Below the pieces are notes generated by a model, which was not told where the DNA came from, searched no databases, and saw nothing but the letters and a program-made list of their open reading frames with translations. The position numbers and the translations under genes were made by a program. This document shows, piece by piece, positions 18,376-26,373 of a stretch of DNA of 34,716 bases. The first letter of the stretch is position 1; every line of letters starts with the position of its first letter. Origin of the DNA: Thermoanaerobaculia bacterium (lineage in GTDB: Bacteria; Acidobacteriota; Thermoanaerobaculia; Multivoradales; JAHEKO01). The stretch lies in contig CALZKB010000013.1 of the NCBI GenBank assembly GCA_945787575.1, forward strand, positions 1 through 34,716, written 5' to 3'.

Positions 18376-18734
18376 GACTTCCTCCTTTCCACCACGTGAG
18401 CGAAGCGATCGAGGAACTCGTGCCAGCCGGCGGTCTGCTCCTGGAGGTACTGGTCGCCGGCCTCAGTCAGCCGATAGCTCTTGCGTCGTCTGCGGCTGCG
18501 TTCCACCATCCAGTCGCCTCGGATCAGGCCCTCGCGCTCGAGCTTGTGGAGAATCGGGTACAGAGTGCCGTGCTGAAAGCGGAAAGCGCCGTCGCTTTTC
18601 TCCTCGATCTCGATGGCGAGCTGATAGCCGTGGTGTGGACCCGAGGAGAGGGTTGAGAGGATCAGGATCCGGTTGCAGCTCCGGCTGAGGTTCTGGATAT
18701 CGACGGCGGGGCTGGGCAGCGAAGGCGGGGGCAT
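18372..18734 (-). CDS. PadR-family transcriptional regulator
   Basis: About 120 residues. The winged helix of PadR is clear: LILSTLSSGPHHGYQLAIEI, then GAFRFQHGTLYPILHKLERE, GLIRGDWMVE and RKSYRLTEAGDQYL. The first 15 residues (MPPPSLPSPAVDIQN) are poorly conserved, and the ribosome site at the ATG at 18734 is weak, so a slightly later start is possible. It heads a three-gene minus-strand operon with the HAAS and ExbB-like genes. A consensus promoter and two tandem 15-bp repeats lie upstream, strongly suggesting autorepression. Confidence 0.9.
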   Translation of the reverse strand: MPPPSLPSPAVDIQNLSRSCNRILILSTLSSGPHHGYQLAIEIEEKSDGAFRFQHGTLYPILHKLEREGLIRGDWMVERSRRRRKSYRLTEAGDQYLQEQTAGWHEFLDRFAHVVERRKS

Positions 18735-18758
18735 CGAGGAATCCGGGCAAGATATTTG

Positions 18759-18788
18759 GAGCCTCTATATATCGAGCCTCTATATATT
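18759..18788. repeat. Tandem 15-bp repeat, candidate PadR operator
   Basis: GAGCCTCTATATATC (18759-18773) abuts GAGCCTCTATATATT (18774-18788). The pair overlaps the -10 box and the expected transcription start of the padR-like operon. The AT-rich half of each unit stands out from the GC-rich surroundings. Confidence 0.75.
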
Positions 18789-18812
18789 AGCGCCACGCAC
18801 CTTCTCTGTCAA
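18784..18812 (-). promoter_or_regulatory. Consensus promoter of the padR operon
   Basis: Read on the minus strand, TTGACA (18812-18807) and TAATAT (18789-18784) are separated by 17 bases. Transcription would start near 18777, leaving a leader of about 43 bases. The tandem 15-bp repeats cover the -10 box and the leader. Confidence 0.75.
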
Positions 18813-18820
18813 ACCCGTTG

Positions 18821-19069
18821 ATGATCGGGTGGACCGTCCTGCTGCTGTGGGCGGACCGGAAGCCCGTGGAGAGAAAGGGCGTTCTGGTGATTACGGTGTT
18901 TCCGGTCGTCATCGGGCTGCTGATTCGCTCCGGCGTCGGAGCCGCTACCGGGGTCTTCGTCAGTCCGACCGCGGTCGCTGCGATCGCGGTGCCGATCCTC
19001 GTGATCGCTCTGCTGACGTACAGCCTCGTTGTCGCGAGGGGCGCCGGGCGCTCCACACTCCCTGCCTGA
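18821..19069 (+). pseudogene. C-terminal fragment of a membrane protein
   Basis: About 82 residues with two or three hydrophobic segments (GVLVITVFPVVIGLLIRSG and VAAIAVPILVIALLTYSLVV). It starts abruptly at MIGWTVLLLWADRKPVERKG inside what looks like a helix-loop of a larger protein. There is no ribosome site, and an in-frame stop lies 30 bases upstream, inside the padR promoter. I read it as the tail of a decayed gene; a small genuine membrane protein is the alternative. Confidence 0.4.
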
Positions 19070-19090
19070 AAGGGCCGAGGCGGCGCGACT

Positions 19091-20164
19091 TCAGCTCGAC
19101 GGTACCTCTTCGGAGCTCGGATAGAGCAGCAAGGCTCGGCGGTTGCCTATCTCCACGAGCCAGAGAGGGACGAAGGAAGAGAGGTCCTTTAGAGTGGCGC
19201 TGAGCTGGCGAGCGACTGCGGCTTGACGGCGACTGAAGACCGCATGACAGCGTTCGAGATCCGCCTCCTGAGCGGGGTCGATCACCCGACTCGATCGTGC
19301 GCCGCCTTCTATTCCTGCGATGACCTCGCAGGCTGCGGCCTGCAACTCCAGAAGGCGTTTGCAGCTTTCGGGAATCTGCCGCGAGTGACGGTCGAGAATC
19401 TCCATCTCGTCGAAGCGAATGCCACGCAGCGCGAGCACCTCACGTAGCCTCTCGGTCAGGTCGTCCAGGCGCCGGACGAATCGCTCGGCCGGTTCCCACT
19501 CCTCGCCCACGAGCATCTGCCGTTCACGCTCGAGGCGTTCGACTCGGGGGACGAAGACCTCACTGTCCTCCAGGGTGAGACCCTCGAGGAAGTGACCCAG
19601 CTTGACGACGCTCTTGTACAGCCATTCGGCTTCTTCGATGTCGCGCGGGAAACGCTTGGACAGGTAGTAGTCCATGTCATTCGTGCTGCGTGGATCTGCC
19701 GCCATCAACGCGCCGAAGGTGTCTTGCATGAAGGAGCTGAGCTGCCCGATCGAGACGCACAGGAGTTTGCGAAGCTCGATCAATCGGCGCCTCGGGACGT
19801 CATCTGGATAGTCGTCAAGTCGGGCCAGGACTTCCCGCGACAGGAGGGACAAGGAGGTCCGGGTACCCTGGCAAGCTGTTTCGATCGCCGGCACGACCGA
19901 GGGGTGCTCGAACAGCGGTGCCAGTTGGGTACGGACGACATCGGCCACCTTCTGCACCTGGTGCCAGACCTCCAGCAAACGGTCGGGCGAGCAGTGCAGA
20001 ATGGCGTAGTTGCTGTCGAGGACTTCCTCGAGAAGCTGGATCGTGCCGAGCAGGGTGCGAATGCGCGGGTTTTGCCACTGCTTGCGCTCGAGCGCCCACT
20101 CGACGAGGTTGACTCCCTCGGGCAACCGCGCTGTCTGATGCCCGAATCCCTTCCCCTCCGCCAC
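19091..20164 (-). CDS. Unknown helical cytosolic protein
   Basis: About 357 residues with no family I recognise. It has no signal peptide or transmembrane helix. It is rich in Leu, Arg and Glu, with long predicted helices (TIQLLEEVLDSNYAILHCSP, RFVRRLDDLTERLREVLALR, KRLLELQAAACEVIAGIEGG). It ends in a beta-like tail VPLWLVEIGNRRALLLYPSS. The GTG at 20164 begins one base after the protease stop (TAAAGTG); another GTG at 20200 would overlap the protease gene. Neither has a clear ribosome site, so the start is uncertain. Its position suggests co-transcription with the S8 protease. The length and regular codon use over 1 kb support a real gene. Confidence 0.6.
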   Translation of the reverse strand: MAEGKGFGHQTARLPEGVNLVEWALERKQWQNPRIRTLLGTIQLLEEVLDSNYAILHCSPDRLLEVWHQVQKVADVVRTQLAPLFEHPSVVPAIETACQGTRTSLSLLSREVLARLDDYPDDVPRRRLIELRKLLCVSIGQLSSFMQDTFGALMAADPRSTNDMDYYLSKRFPRDIEEAEWLYKSVVKLGHFLEGLTLEDSEVFVPRVERLERERQMLVGEEWEPAERFVRRLDDLTERLREVLALRGIRFDEMEILDRHSRQIPESCKRLLELQAAACEVIAGIEGGARSSRVIDPAQEADLERCHAVFSRRQAAVARQLSATLKDLSSFVPLWLVEIGNRRALLLYPSSEEVPSS

Positions 20165-20165
20165 T

Positions 20166-22349
20166 TTATGGGACCGCCAAGCTCCACGCGGAGAGGTCAC
20201 CGCTCTCGAAACCGTCGCTGAAGATCTCGGCCTGGATGACGTCGCCGTTGACCACCAGCGCCCAAGGTTGAGGACCCTGAGGCACGTTGAAGGCCGTCAC
20301 GGTCACGATGTACATGCCCGCGGTGGGACTCTTGACCAGCACCTGCTCGAGGTTGTTGAGACGATCCGGGCTTCCACCCGTGGTCGACTCTCCATTCGAG
20401 AACACGTTGCCGAGGAAGGTCCCGTCCGGGCCCGAGACGGCGAGGTCGAGATCGTTCACGAGGTTGGTCTGAGCAGCTGGAGTCGATGGAAAGTCTGTCC
20501 AGGCCAGCGTGACCTTGAGTGGCTCGCCAGCCAGCACCTCGAGCTCGTGGGACTCGGAGGCAGGGCCGGAGAAACCGGGGTCCTCGTCTCGCACCCAGAG
20601 ACGCCGATTCTCGCCCTCGAAGTGCAAGGCATCGTCCAATAGAATGCGCCCCCACCCCTGGCAGTCGGACGGAATGGCCGGGACATTGGCCATGTCCAGC
20701 GCCGAGTTGACGACGGTCGCGCGCACGAGTGCCGACGATGGGACGAAGCTCGTCCCCGCGGAGGGTGTTCCCGCCGGGTACCAGCCGTCCGCGTAGTACT
20801 GCCGGACCAGAGCGCTGAGCCCTGCCGCCGCGGGCGAGGCCATGCTGGTGCCGCTCATCGAGCGTGTATCGCAGTTATTGGAGCCGGTGTTCTGATCGTT
20901 GTTCGCCGAGATGATCGACACTCCAGGGCTCGTCACGTCCGGCTTGATGCGACCGTCCTCGGTGGGACCGCAACTGCTGAAGCTGGCCATCGAGTCGGCG
21001 CTCGATCCGCGTTGGGTGGCACCGATCGAAAGCACGTTCTTGGCGGTCGACGGGCTTCCGACCGTACCGCTGCTCGAGCCCGAGTTGCCCGCCGCGAACA
21101 GCAGCACGAAGTCTTTGTGGTTCCAGGTGAACTCATCGGCGTCTTCGCTGCCGGCCGAGTAGATGTTGTGGGGCAGGAAGTTCTCTCGGTCTCCCCACGA
21201 GTTCGTGTGCAGGCGGGCGCCCTGCGAGTAGGCCTGTTGGAAGATCGGGTTCAGGTCGACGACCGGGCAGCCCAGACCGGGGAGGTCGGCACAGTTGTCG
21301 GTGGCGAACCCGCCATCCTGGATCACGAGCTTGGCTCCCGTCGCCATGCCGTCGGCCGGGTCGTGAATCAGAGGGTTGGCGAAGTCGTCGCCAGCCGCGG
21401 TGCCGGCGACGTGCGTACCGTGGTCGTGCGTGTCCCACTCGCTGGAAGAGATGCCGCCGGCGCATTCGCCGGACGCCAGGAAGTCGACCGCGATCACCTT
21501 GCGCTGCGAGTTGTCGACCACAGTGCCGCCGTCGCACTCGTTGCGCGGCGGAAGGCCTGCCGACGGATCACGAAAGAAGCACATGTCCGGATCGATGCCG
21601 GTGTCGACCACGCCGACGATCTGACCCTGACCGTAGAGCCCGAGGTCGAACAGTGGCGTCGCCTGACCGCCGTCGAGACCCGACTGACCGACCCAGATGG
21701 TCGTGTCGTTCAACAGCACGCGGCGCGCCTCGACGTCGATCCAGAAGATCTCGGGCGTGCGCGCCAGATCCTCCTTCAGAGCGGACAGTTCCGCGGCGGT
21801 CATCAGCAACCGGAGCCGCGAGAAACGCCCACCGGCTCGTAATCCGACGACGGAACCGGCGCCCACTGCCTCGAGTCGGTCTCGCACGCCCTCGAGATCG
21901 GCATCCGGATAGAGGTGCAGGAGAATCTGGTACCGCTCTGTCTCCGCGGCCCGTTCCTCCAGCACCTCGATCGCAGGCGAGAGCTTGTATGCGGGATGGA
22001 ACGGTCCACCCCAAGCAGCACCCGCCGCTCGCGCCGCGTCCGCCGGCCTCGCGCCCGCGGGCAGAGAGACCAAGAAGGCGTAGTTCGGCAGGTAGGCGTA
22101 CACGCGACTGACAGCGCTTTCGAGCTCGGCGAGTTGTCGGTTTCCCAACGGCCCCTCGAACCGGACGAGCGCGTATCCGCCGCCTTCCACCGGACCGGCG
22201 CTCACCCGAAGCTGGGCCGGTACGACCGCTGTCGTGGTCGTGTCGATGGTCATCGACCGCAGCTCGATCGACGCGGGTCCGGCGCAGAGCGGCGCGACGG
22301 CTACAGCGCAGGAACAGACTGCGAGAATGAGCAGGAAATGGGCTCTCAT
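20166..22349 (-). CDS. Secreted subtilisin-like (S8) serine protease
   Basis: About 727 residues with a signal peptide (FLLILAVCSCAVAVAPLCAG). A propeptide-like region spans about 25-215. The catalytic triad is Asp249 (GVVDTGID), His310 (HDHGTHVAGT) and Ser502 (SMSGTSMASPAAAG), with oxyanion Asn422 (FAAGNSG). A beta-rich P-domain-like region covers about 590-700 (LKVTLAWTDFPSTPAAQTNL, then VNDLDLAVSGPDG), as in KP-43-type subtilases. The protein ends with IFSDGFESGDLSAWSLAVP; this DGFESGD tag recurs at the C-terminus of secreted acidobacterial proteins and may be a sorting or anchoring signal. Several Cys residues suggest disulfides. Likely role: extracellular protein degradation. Confidence 0.94.
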   Translation of the reverse strand: MRAHFLLILAVCSCAVAVAPLCAGPASIELRSMTIDTTTTAVVPAQLRVSAGPVEGGGYALVRFEGPLGNRQLAELESAVSRVYAYLPNYAFLVSLPAGARPADAARAAGAAWGGPFHPAYKLSPAIEVLEERAAETERYQILLHLYPDADLEGVRDRLEAVGAGSVVGLRAGGRFSRLRLLMTAAELSALKEDLARTPEIFWIDVEARRVLLNDTTIWVGQSGLDGGQATPLFDLGLYGQGQIVGVVDTGIDPDMCFFRDPSAGLPPRNECDGGTVVDNSQRKVIAVDFLASGECAGGISSSEWDTHDHGTHVAGTAAGDDFANPLIHDPADGMATGAKLVIQDGGFATDNCADLPGLGCPVVDLNPIFQQAYSQGARLHTNSWGDRENFLPHNIYSAGSEDADEFTWNHKDFVLLFAAGNSGSSSGTVGSPSTAKNVLSIGATQRGSSADSMASFSSCGPTEDGRIKPDVTSPGVSIISANNDQNTGSNNCDTRSMSGTSMASPAAAGLSALVRQYYADGWYPAGTPSAGTSFVPSSALVRATVVNSALDMANVPAIPSDCQGWGRILLDDALHFEGENRRLWVRDEDPGFSGPASESHELEVLAGEPLKVTLAWTDFPSTPAAQTNLVNDLDLAVSGPDGTFLGNVFSNGESTTGGSPDRLNNLEQVLVKSPTAGMYIVTVTAFNVPQGPQPWALVVNGDVIQAEIFSDGFESGDLSAWSLAVP

Positions 22350-22443
22350 AATTGTCGCTGGGTCCGCGCGGGCGCGCCCGGCTGCCTGAGAATAGCAGCG
22401 GTCGCCCGTGCTGCCCCAGTCGCACCGCGCCGGTCGCGAACGA

Positions 22444-23628
22444 CTACGGCTCGAAGCCGTCCGAGAGGGTCTTCAGGAAAGCGACCACAGCCTCCTCCTC
22501 CTCCGGCGTCAGTCCGAGGTCACCCAGCTCGTCGCTGTTGACGTTCTCCTCTACCTCGGGTGGTGGCCAGAACTCGACGTCCCGAGCGTTGTAGAAGTGG
22601 ACCACCTGCTCGAGTGACTTGAAGACCCCGTTGTGCATGTAGGCCTTGGGGAAACCGCTGCCCGGTCGAGCATCCACGTTGCGCAGCGTCGGCACCTTGT
22701 GCTTGCCCCAGTTCTCCGCCGCAAGGTCCGACCACTCGGGCCGCGTCATCAGGAAGCCGCCGAGGCCCGGATCAATCCAAGCTTCGCCGTCCGGATTGAT
22801 CGGCGAGCCGTCGTCGAAAAACACCTGGTCCATGTCGTAGAAGGGGTTTTCGGGGTTCCTCGGCACCCCTAGATTGTCGAAAGTGAAGTCGGTGAAGAAA
22901 GGCGCCGGGTGGCAGGCCGCGCACATGGCGTCGCCGTGGAAGAGCTCCATCCCCCAGGCCTCCTGCTCGGTCAGCTCTGCGGCGCCCGCGAGGTAGTGGT
23001 CGAACTTCGACGAGAACTGGTTGACCTCGCTCGATGCCTCGTAGGCGGCGATCGACAGGGCGATGCGATCGTAGGTCCCCTCGACGTCGGCGACGCAGTC
23101 GAGGGAGCCGGGACCCCAGGCCTCTTCGAACAGGTGCGCGTACTTGGCGCCGGCCACGCTCTCGCACACCGCTTGCTTGCTGGGCATGTTCTGCTCGACG
23201 GGGTTCAGGAAGGGGCCCCCGGCCTGATCCGCGGCGGGATTGCCCAGATGCTCTCCGGTGGCGCGCCCATCCCAGAAGTTGCCGCCGATGAACAGCTCCT
23301 CGGCCGCGTCGTAGTGGAAGACCGGGCTCAACGTGGCGTAGGCGGCCGAGGGCGGCTTGCGGTTGCCGAAGCGCTGCGGCACCGCTCCCCGGTAGACCGC
23401 TCCGTGGAGGTTGATCCCGGCGGTTGGACCGGTCCAGCCGACCGTGGGACCGTGGCAGGTGGCGCACGACATTCTGGGCGGATCGGAGATCTTGTCGAAA
23501 AAGATCTCCTTGCCCAACTGCTCCTTCGGGGTCAGGGTGGACGGCGGCTGGCCTGCCAGAGCCGAGGTGGCCCCGAGTACCGCCAAGACGCCCAGGGAAA
23601 CGAAGCAACGACACGCACTTCTTGACAT
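22444..23628 (-). CDS. Di-haem cytochrome c peroxidase / MauG-family protein
   Basis: About 394 residues with a signal peptide (VSLGVLAVLGATSALAGQ). There are two haem c sites, Cys55-x-x-Cys58-His59 (MSCATCHGPTVGWTG) and Cys236-x-x-Cys239-His240 (AMCAACHPAPFFTD). Family landmarks are LGKEIFFDKISD, GRATGEHLGNP, VPTLRNVDARPGSGF and KAYMHNGVFKSLEQVVHFYN. The product should be a periplasmic enzyme that reduces hydrogen peroxide with electrons from a small cytochrome, or a MauG-like oxidase of protein side chains. GGGAGG lies 6 bases before the ATG. The S8 protease gene follows 94 bases downstream; the divergent upstream stretch holds no gene. Confidence 0.92.
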   Translation of the reverse strand: MSRSACRCFVSLGVLAVLGATSALAGQPPSTLTPKEQLGKEIFFDKISDPPRMSCATCHGPTVGWTGPTAGINLHGAVYRGAVPQRFGNRKPPSAAYATLSPVFHYDAAEELFIGGNFWDGRATGEHLGNPAADQAGGPFLNPVEQNMPSKQAVCESVAGAKYAHLFEEAWGPGSLDCVADVEGTYDRIALSIAAYEASSEVNQFSSKFDHYLAGAAELTEQEAWGMELFHGDAMCAACHPAPFFTDFTFDNLGVPRNPENPFYDMDQVFFDDGSPINPDGEAWIDPGLGGFLMTRPEWSDLAAENWGKHKVPTLRNVDARPGSGFPKAYMHNGVFKSLEQVVHFYNARDVEFWPPPEVEENVNSDELGDLGLTPEEEEAVVAFLKTLSDGFEP

Positions 23629-23962
23629 CTCCTACCTCCCTTCCGGCCATGCCGGAATCAGTTTCGGTGGCATCACACCCTTCGGCGGCTCGGCGGTCCG
23701 GGAGCTCTGTCTGGTGTGCGGAGCAGAGAGATTCGGGACCCGTAGCGTTGCGGCGCCGGCTTTCGCCGGCTGTGCCTTTATCGGGGCATAGAAATGCTAG
23801 GCAATTGCTCTGGCCGATCGCAATGCCAGAGGAGGTGGTAGCTGGATCACCCGAACGGGTGGGATCTCGAGATTGGGCACGAGAAAGTCGATATCGGGCA
23901 ACTCACCAAGGGCGTGCGCTCGTTCGCGCGCCTCTTCGAATGGATGGAAACCTCCTCGGCGG
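23629..23962. other. 334-bp stretch without a recognised gene
   Basis: This lies between the peroxidase start and the end of the peptidase gene. It holds a hairpin GCCGGC-TTTC-GCCGGC (23755-23770; on the minus strand the loop is GAAA) that could end the peptidase transcript. On the minus strand about 50 codons (GELPDIDFLVPNLEIPPVRV and around) look protein-like but match nothing I know. Confidence 0.5.
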
Positions 23963-25015
23963 CTACTCCAGGGCTCGCAGGAAGCCGGGGCTCCACCGCG
24001 CGAGCCCTGCGCCCTCGTCGCGGGGGTACTCGGCGACCACCGCGTTGTAGCGCGACAGCAGCTGTCGGGGGTCGCAGATCGCGGCAACCAGAATCTCGCG
24101 GCCGTATTCGCGCTCGATGAGCGCAGCCATCTTCCAACCGACGGTGTAGAACGCTCCCTGAGGAACTTCGTCGGTGTTGATGAAGGTGAACAGCTGCGCG
24201 CGCTGGGTATCGTCGGGGATGGTGCCGTCGAGGATTCCCTGAAAGAAGGTCTCGATCCTCGCCAGGTCGTGATTGAAGTTCGCGATGTCGCGCTCCCAGA
24301 CGACCCATTGGTTCGAGGGACTGTTGGCGTGTGGGTGGACATCGGGGCCACCGGCGGCGGCCAGGACGGCAATCCCTTCGCCGAAGGCGGAAAGCCAATC
24401 GATCACGCGCCGCACTTCCGGACCCCGGGAGTCGTGGTCGGCAGGGTCAGGGCAACCGGCGGTGCCGACGTGGTGGAGCTCGTGGGCCAGGGTATTGGTG
24501 AGTTGCTCGGGCGTCACTTCCTCGCCCACGTACATGAAGACCGCCGGGTCGCTGTCGAGGTCGACGACGAAACTGTTGGGCTGCTGCTTGATTACCGGGA
24601 AGACGGTGGCGCGCAGCGGGAGTCCCTGAGGAGTGTAGGCGGCGACGAGCTCGGCAGCCACCGCGACGTCCATCGCCTTCCAGTCCGCTGCCGCTTGGCG
24701 TAGGCGGGGCAGCAACTCGAGAGCGTCGGCGGAGCTCAGGAACTCCTTCAGCCGTTGTTGGGTGTTCTCGTCGCCGAAGCTCGCTTGGCGGACGGCGAGG
24801 CGCCGATAGCCGGTGCTTTCCCAAAGCGCCTCCCACTCGGTTTCCGTGACCTCGTTGCCTGAGCCGTACTGCTCGAGGATCCTCAACGCCGCGTCAACCT
24901 GATCGGTGACGATCTGGACATCGACTCGCGGCCCGCTTCCCAGAGATTGGACCGGAGCCGCCGTGAGCCAGGCGACAGCGAGAAGAGAGACCCAGAAGAC
25001 AGGACGTGGGCGAAT
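23963..25015 (-). CDS. DUF5700-like putative zinc peptidase, possible ATT start
   Basis: A secreted protein of about 350 residues. The signal peptide is clear: RPRPVFWVSLLAVAWLTAAP. HELHH in LTNTLAHELHHVGTAG is an HExxH zinc motif. A downstream Glu in AFGEGIAVLAAAG is placed like the third ligand of gluzincins, as in DUF5700 putative peptidases. No ATG, GTG or TTG is well placed at the start. AAGGAG (25022-25027) stands 6 bases before ATT (25015-25013), which begins exactly at the charged n-region of the signal peptide. A longer reading would pass through the 21-bp tandem repeat and place about 80 residues in front of the signal, which is implausible. The substrate is unknown; activity is inferred only from the motif. 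Confidence 0.72.
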   Translation of the reverse strand: MRPRPVFWVSLLAVAWLTAAPVQSLGSGPRVDVQIVTDQVDAALRILEQYGSGNEVTETEWEALWESTGYRRLAVRQASFGDENTQQRLKEFLSSADALELLPRLRQAAADWKAMDVAVAAELVAAYTPQGLPLRATVFPVIKQQPNSFVVDLDSDPAVFMYVGEEVTPEQLTNTLAHELHHVGTAGCPDPADHDSRGPEVRRVIDWLSAFGEGIAVLAAAGGPDVHPHANSPSNQWVVWERDIANFNHDLARIETFFQGILDGTIPDDTQRAQLFTFINTDEVPQGAFYTVGWKMAALIEREYGREILVAAICDPRQLLSRYNAVVAEYPRDEGAGLARWSPGFLRALE

Positions 25016-25438
25016 CGGAGACTCCTTTCTGAACTTCCAGCGGGAAATACGCAGTACGCGCGTCGGGTGTTTCAGTACGCGCGTCGGGTGTTTCAGCGTC
25101 AGGACCAATTCATCCAACGTCCACGGGTGACTCCAGTCGAGCGTCTCGCCCCGAGCGCCGCCCACAGCGTATCGAGCCGCTCCTCCTCCAGCGTCCATGC
25201 CGGCCGGTGAGGTGCGATCTCGGAGCCCCGGCCCGAGCTCGATTCGACGAGCTACAGTCATGCCACGTGGTTCTTCGGTTATAGCGGCGAGATTCCCAAC
25301 TGGGCGAAGGAATTGCTCCGTGACTCCCTCTAACGAAGGCAGTGGCAGGCAATCGAGTCAGAGTGGGCTCGAGTTGATTGCCGCTGCGTCAAGATCAGCT
25401 GAGTCTTCGCGAATGAGTGCCGGGAGAGGAGGAGGCCG
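25016..25438. other. Intergenic stretch between divergent peptidase and barrel genes
   Basis: About 420 bases hold the leader of the peptidase gene, with the AAGGAG ribosome site and the 21-bp tandem repeat, and the leader of the outer-membrane barrel gene. I see no other gene and no consensus promoter. Confidence 0.5.
25055..25096. repeat. Perfect tandem 21-bp repeat
   Basis: TACGCGCGTCGGGTGTTTCAG occurs twice without a gap (25055-25075 and 25076-25096). It lies about 40 bases upstream of the proposed start of the zinc-peptidase-like gene. It is a recent duplication; whether it matters for expression is unknown. Confidence 0.9.
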
Positions 25439-26356
25439 ATGAGGAGAAGCGACTCCGTCGAGGGTGACCGGAGAAGCGAGGGCGGGACAGAAACTGGCGC
25501 CGTGTCGGGACGGGCTCCACTGTCGACACAGATCCTTGCGATCGCCTTCTGTCTCGCGGTCCTTGCGGGCGGGGCAGCAGCGCAGTCCGAGCCGGCGTAC
25601 CTGAGCGACCGAGGTCCCGGGATTCCGACGTCGTTGTTCGGTACCTACATCCGGTCCGGCGAGTGGTTGGTCTACCCCTTTGTCGAGTACATCGAGAACG
25701 ACGAGGACGAGTACAAACCGAGCGAGCTCGGCTTCGTGGGAGACACCGACTTCCTGGGTCACTCTGAGGAGTGGGAGGCTCTCCTCTTCATCGGCTACGG
25801 TCTGAGCGACCGTGTAGCCCTGGAGTTCGAGGCAGCGATCTATACCGAGGTGTCGTTCGAGAAAGCTCCCGAGGACACGTCAGGAGTGCCCGCCCTCATC
25901 GAGGAGTCCGGGTTGGGCGAGATCGAAGCTCAGGTCCGCTGGCGATGGTCAAAGGAGACCGAGCGGCGGCCGGAGCGCTACAGCTTCGTCGAGGTGGCGT
26001 TCCCATTCCAGAAGAACGATCTCTTGATCGGCGCCCAGGACTGGGAAGTCGGATACGGCTTCGGTGTCGTCCGGGGCTACGAATGGGGCACCCTCAACGC
26101 CCGGATGTCCATCGCCTACGAGGCTGAGGAAAGCCAAGTCGAGCTGGGCGAATACGCCTTGGAGTACCTGAAGCGGACTTCGGCCCGGTGGAGGTGGGTC
26201 GCCACCATCGAGGGCGAGGACGACGAGGTTTCGTTGATCACCGAAGCGCAATGGCACTTGAGCGATCGGGTGTTCGTGAAGCTCAACAACGGACTCGGAC
26301 TGACCGAGAAGGCGCCCGACGTCGCCCCCGAGGTCGGAGTCATGCTGTCTTTCTGA
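25439..26356 (+). CDS. Outer-membrane beta-barrel protein, porin/transporter-like
   Basis: About 305 residues. A signal peptide lies at about 28-49 (TQILAIAFCLAVLAGGAAAQ) after a polar 28-residue lead. The mature part is alternating amphipathic strands (EWLVYPFVEYIENDEDEYKP, EEWEALLFIGYGLSDRVALE, IEAQVRWRWSKETERRPERY, FVEVAFPFQKNDLLIGAQDW). It ends in a terminal Phe (APEVGVMLSF), the outer-membrane insertion signal. GGAGGAGG lies before the ATG at 25439. No soluble domain or specific motif names a substrate. It is probably co-transcribed with the smaller barrel gene 17 bases downstream. Confidence 0.78.
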   Translation: MRRSDSVEGDRRSEGGTETGAVSGRAPLSTQILAIAFCLAVLAGGAAAQSEPAYLSDRGPGIPTSLFGTYIRSGEWLVYPFVEYIENDEDEYKPSELGFVGDTDFLGHSEEWEALLFIGYGLSDRVALEFEAAIYTEVSFEKAPEDTSGVPALIEESGLGEIEAQVRWRWSKETERRPERYSFVEVAFPFQKNDLLIGAQDWEVGYGFGVVRGYEWGTLNARMSIAYEAEESQVELGEYALEYLKRTSARWRWVATIEGEDDEVSLITEAQWHLSDRVFVKLNNGLGLTEKAPDVAPEVGVMLSF

Positions 26357-26373
26357 ATGCGGGGGACCCAGCG

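Noticed and set aside
23846-23960. Protein-like minus-strand frame after the zinc-peptidase-like gene
   Set aside because: No start, no family and no continuation; too short to call even as a fragment.
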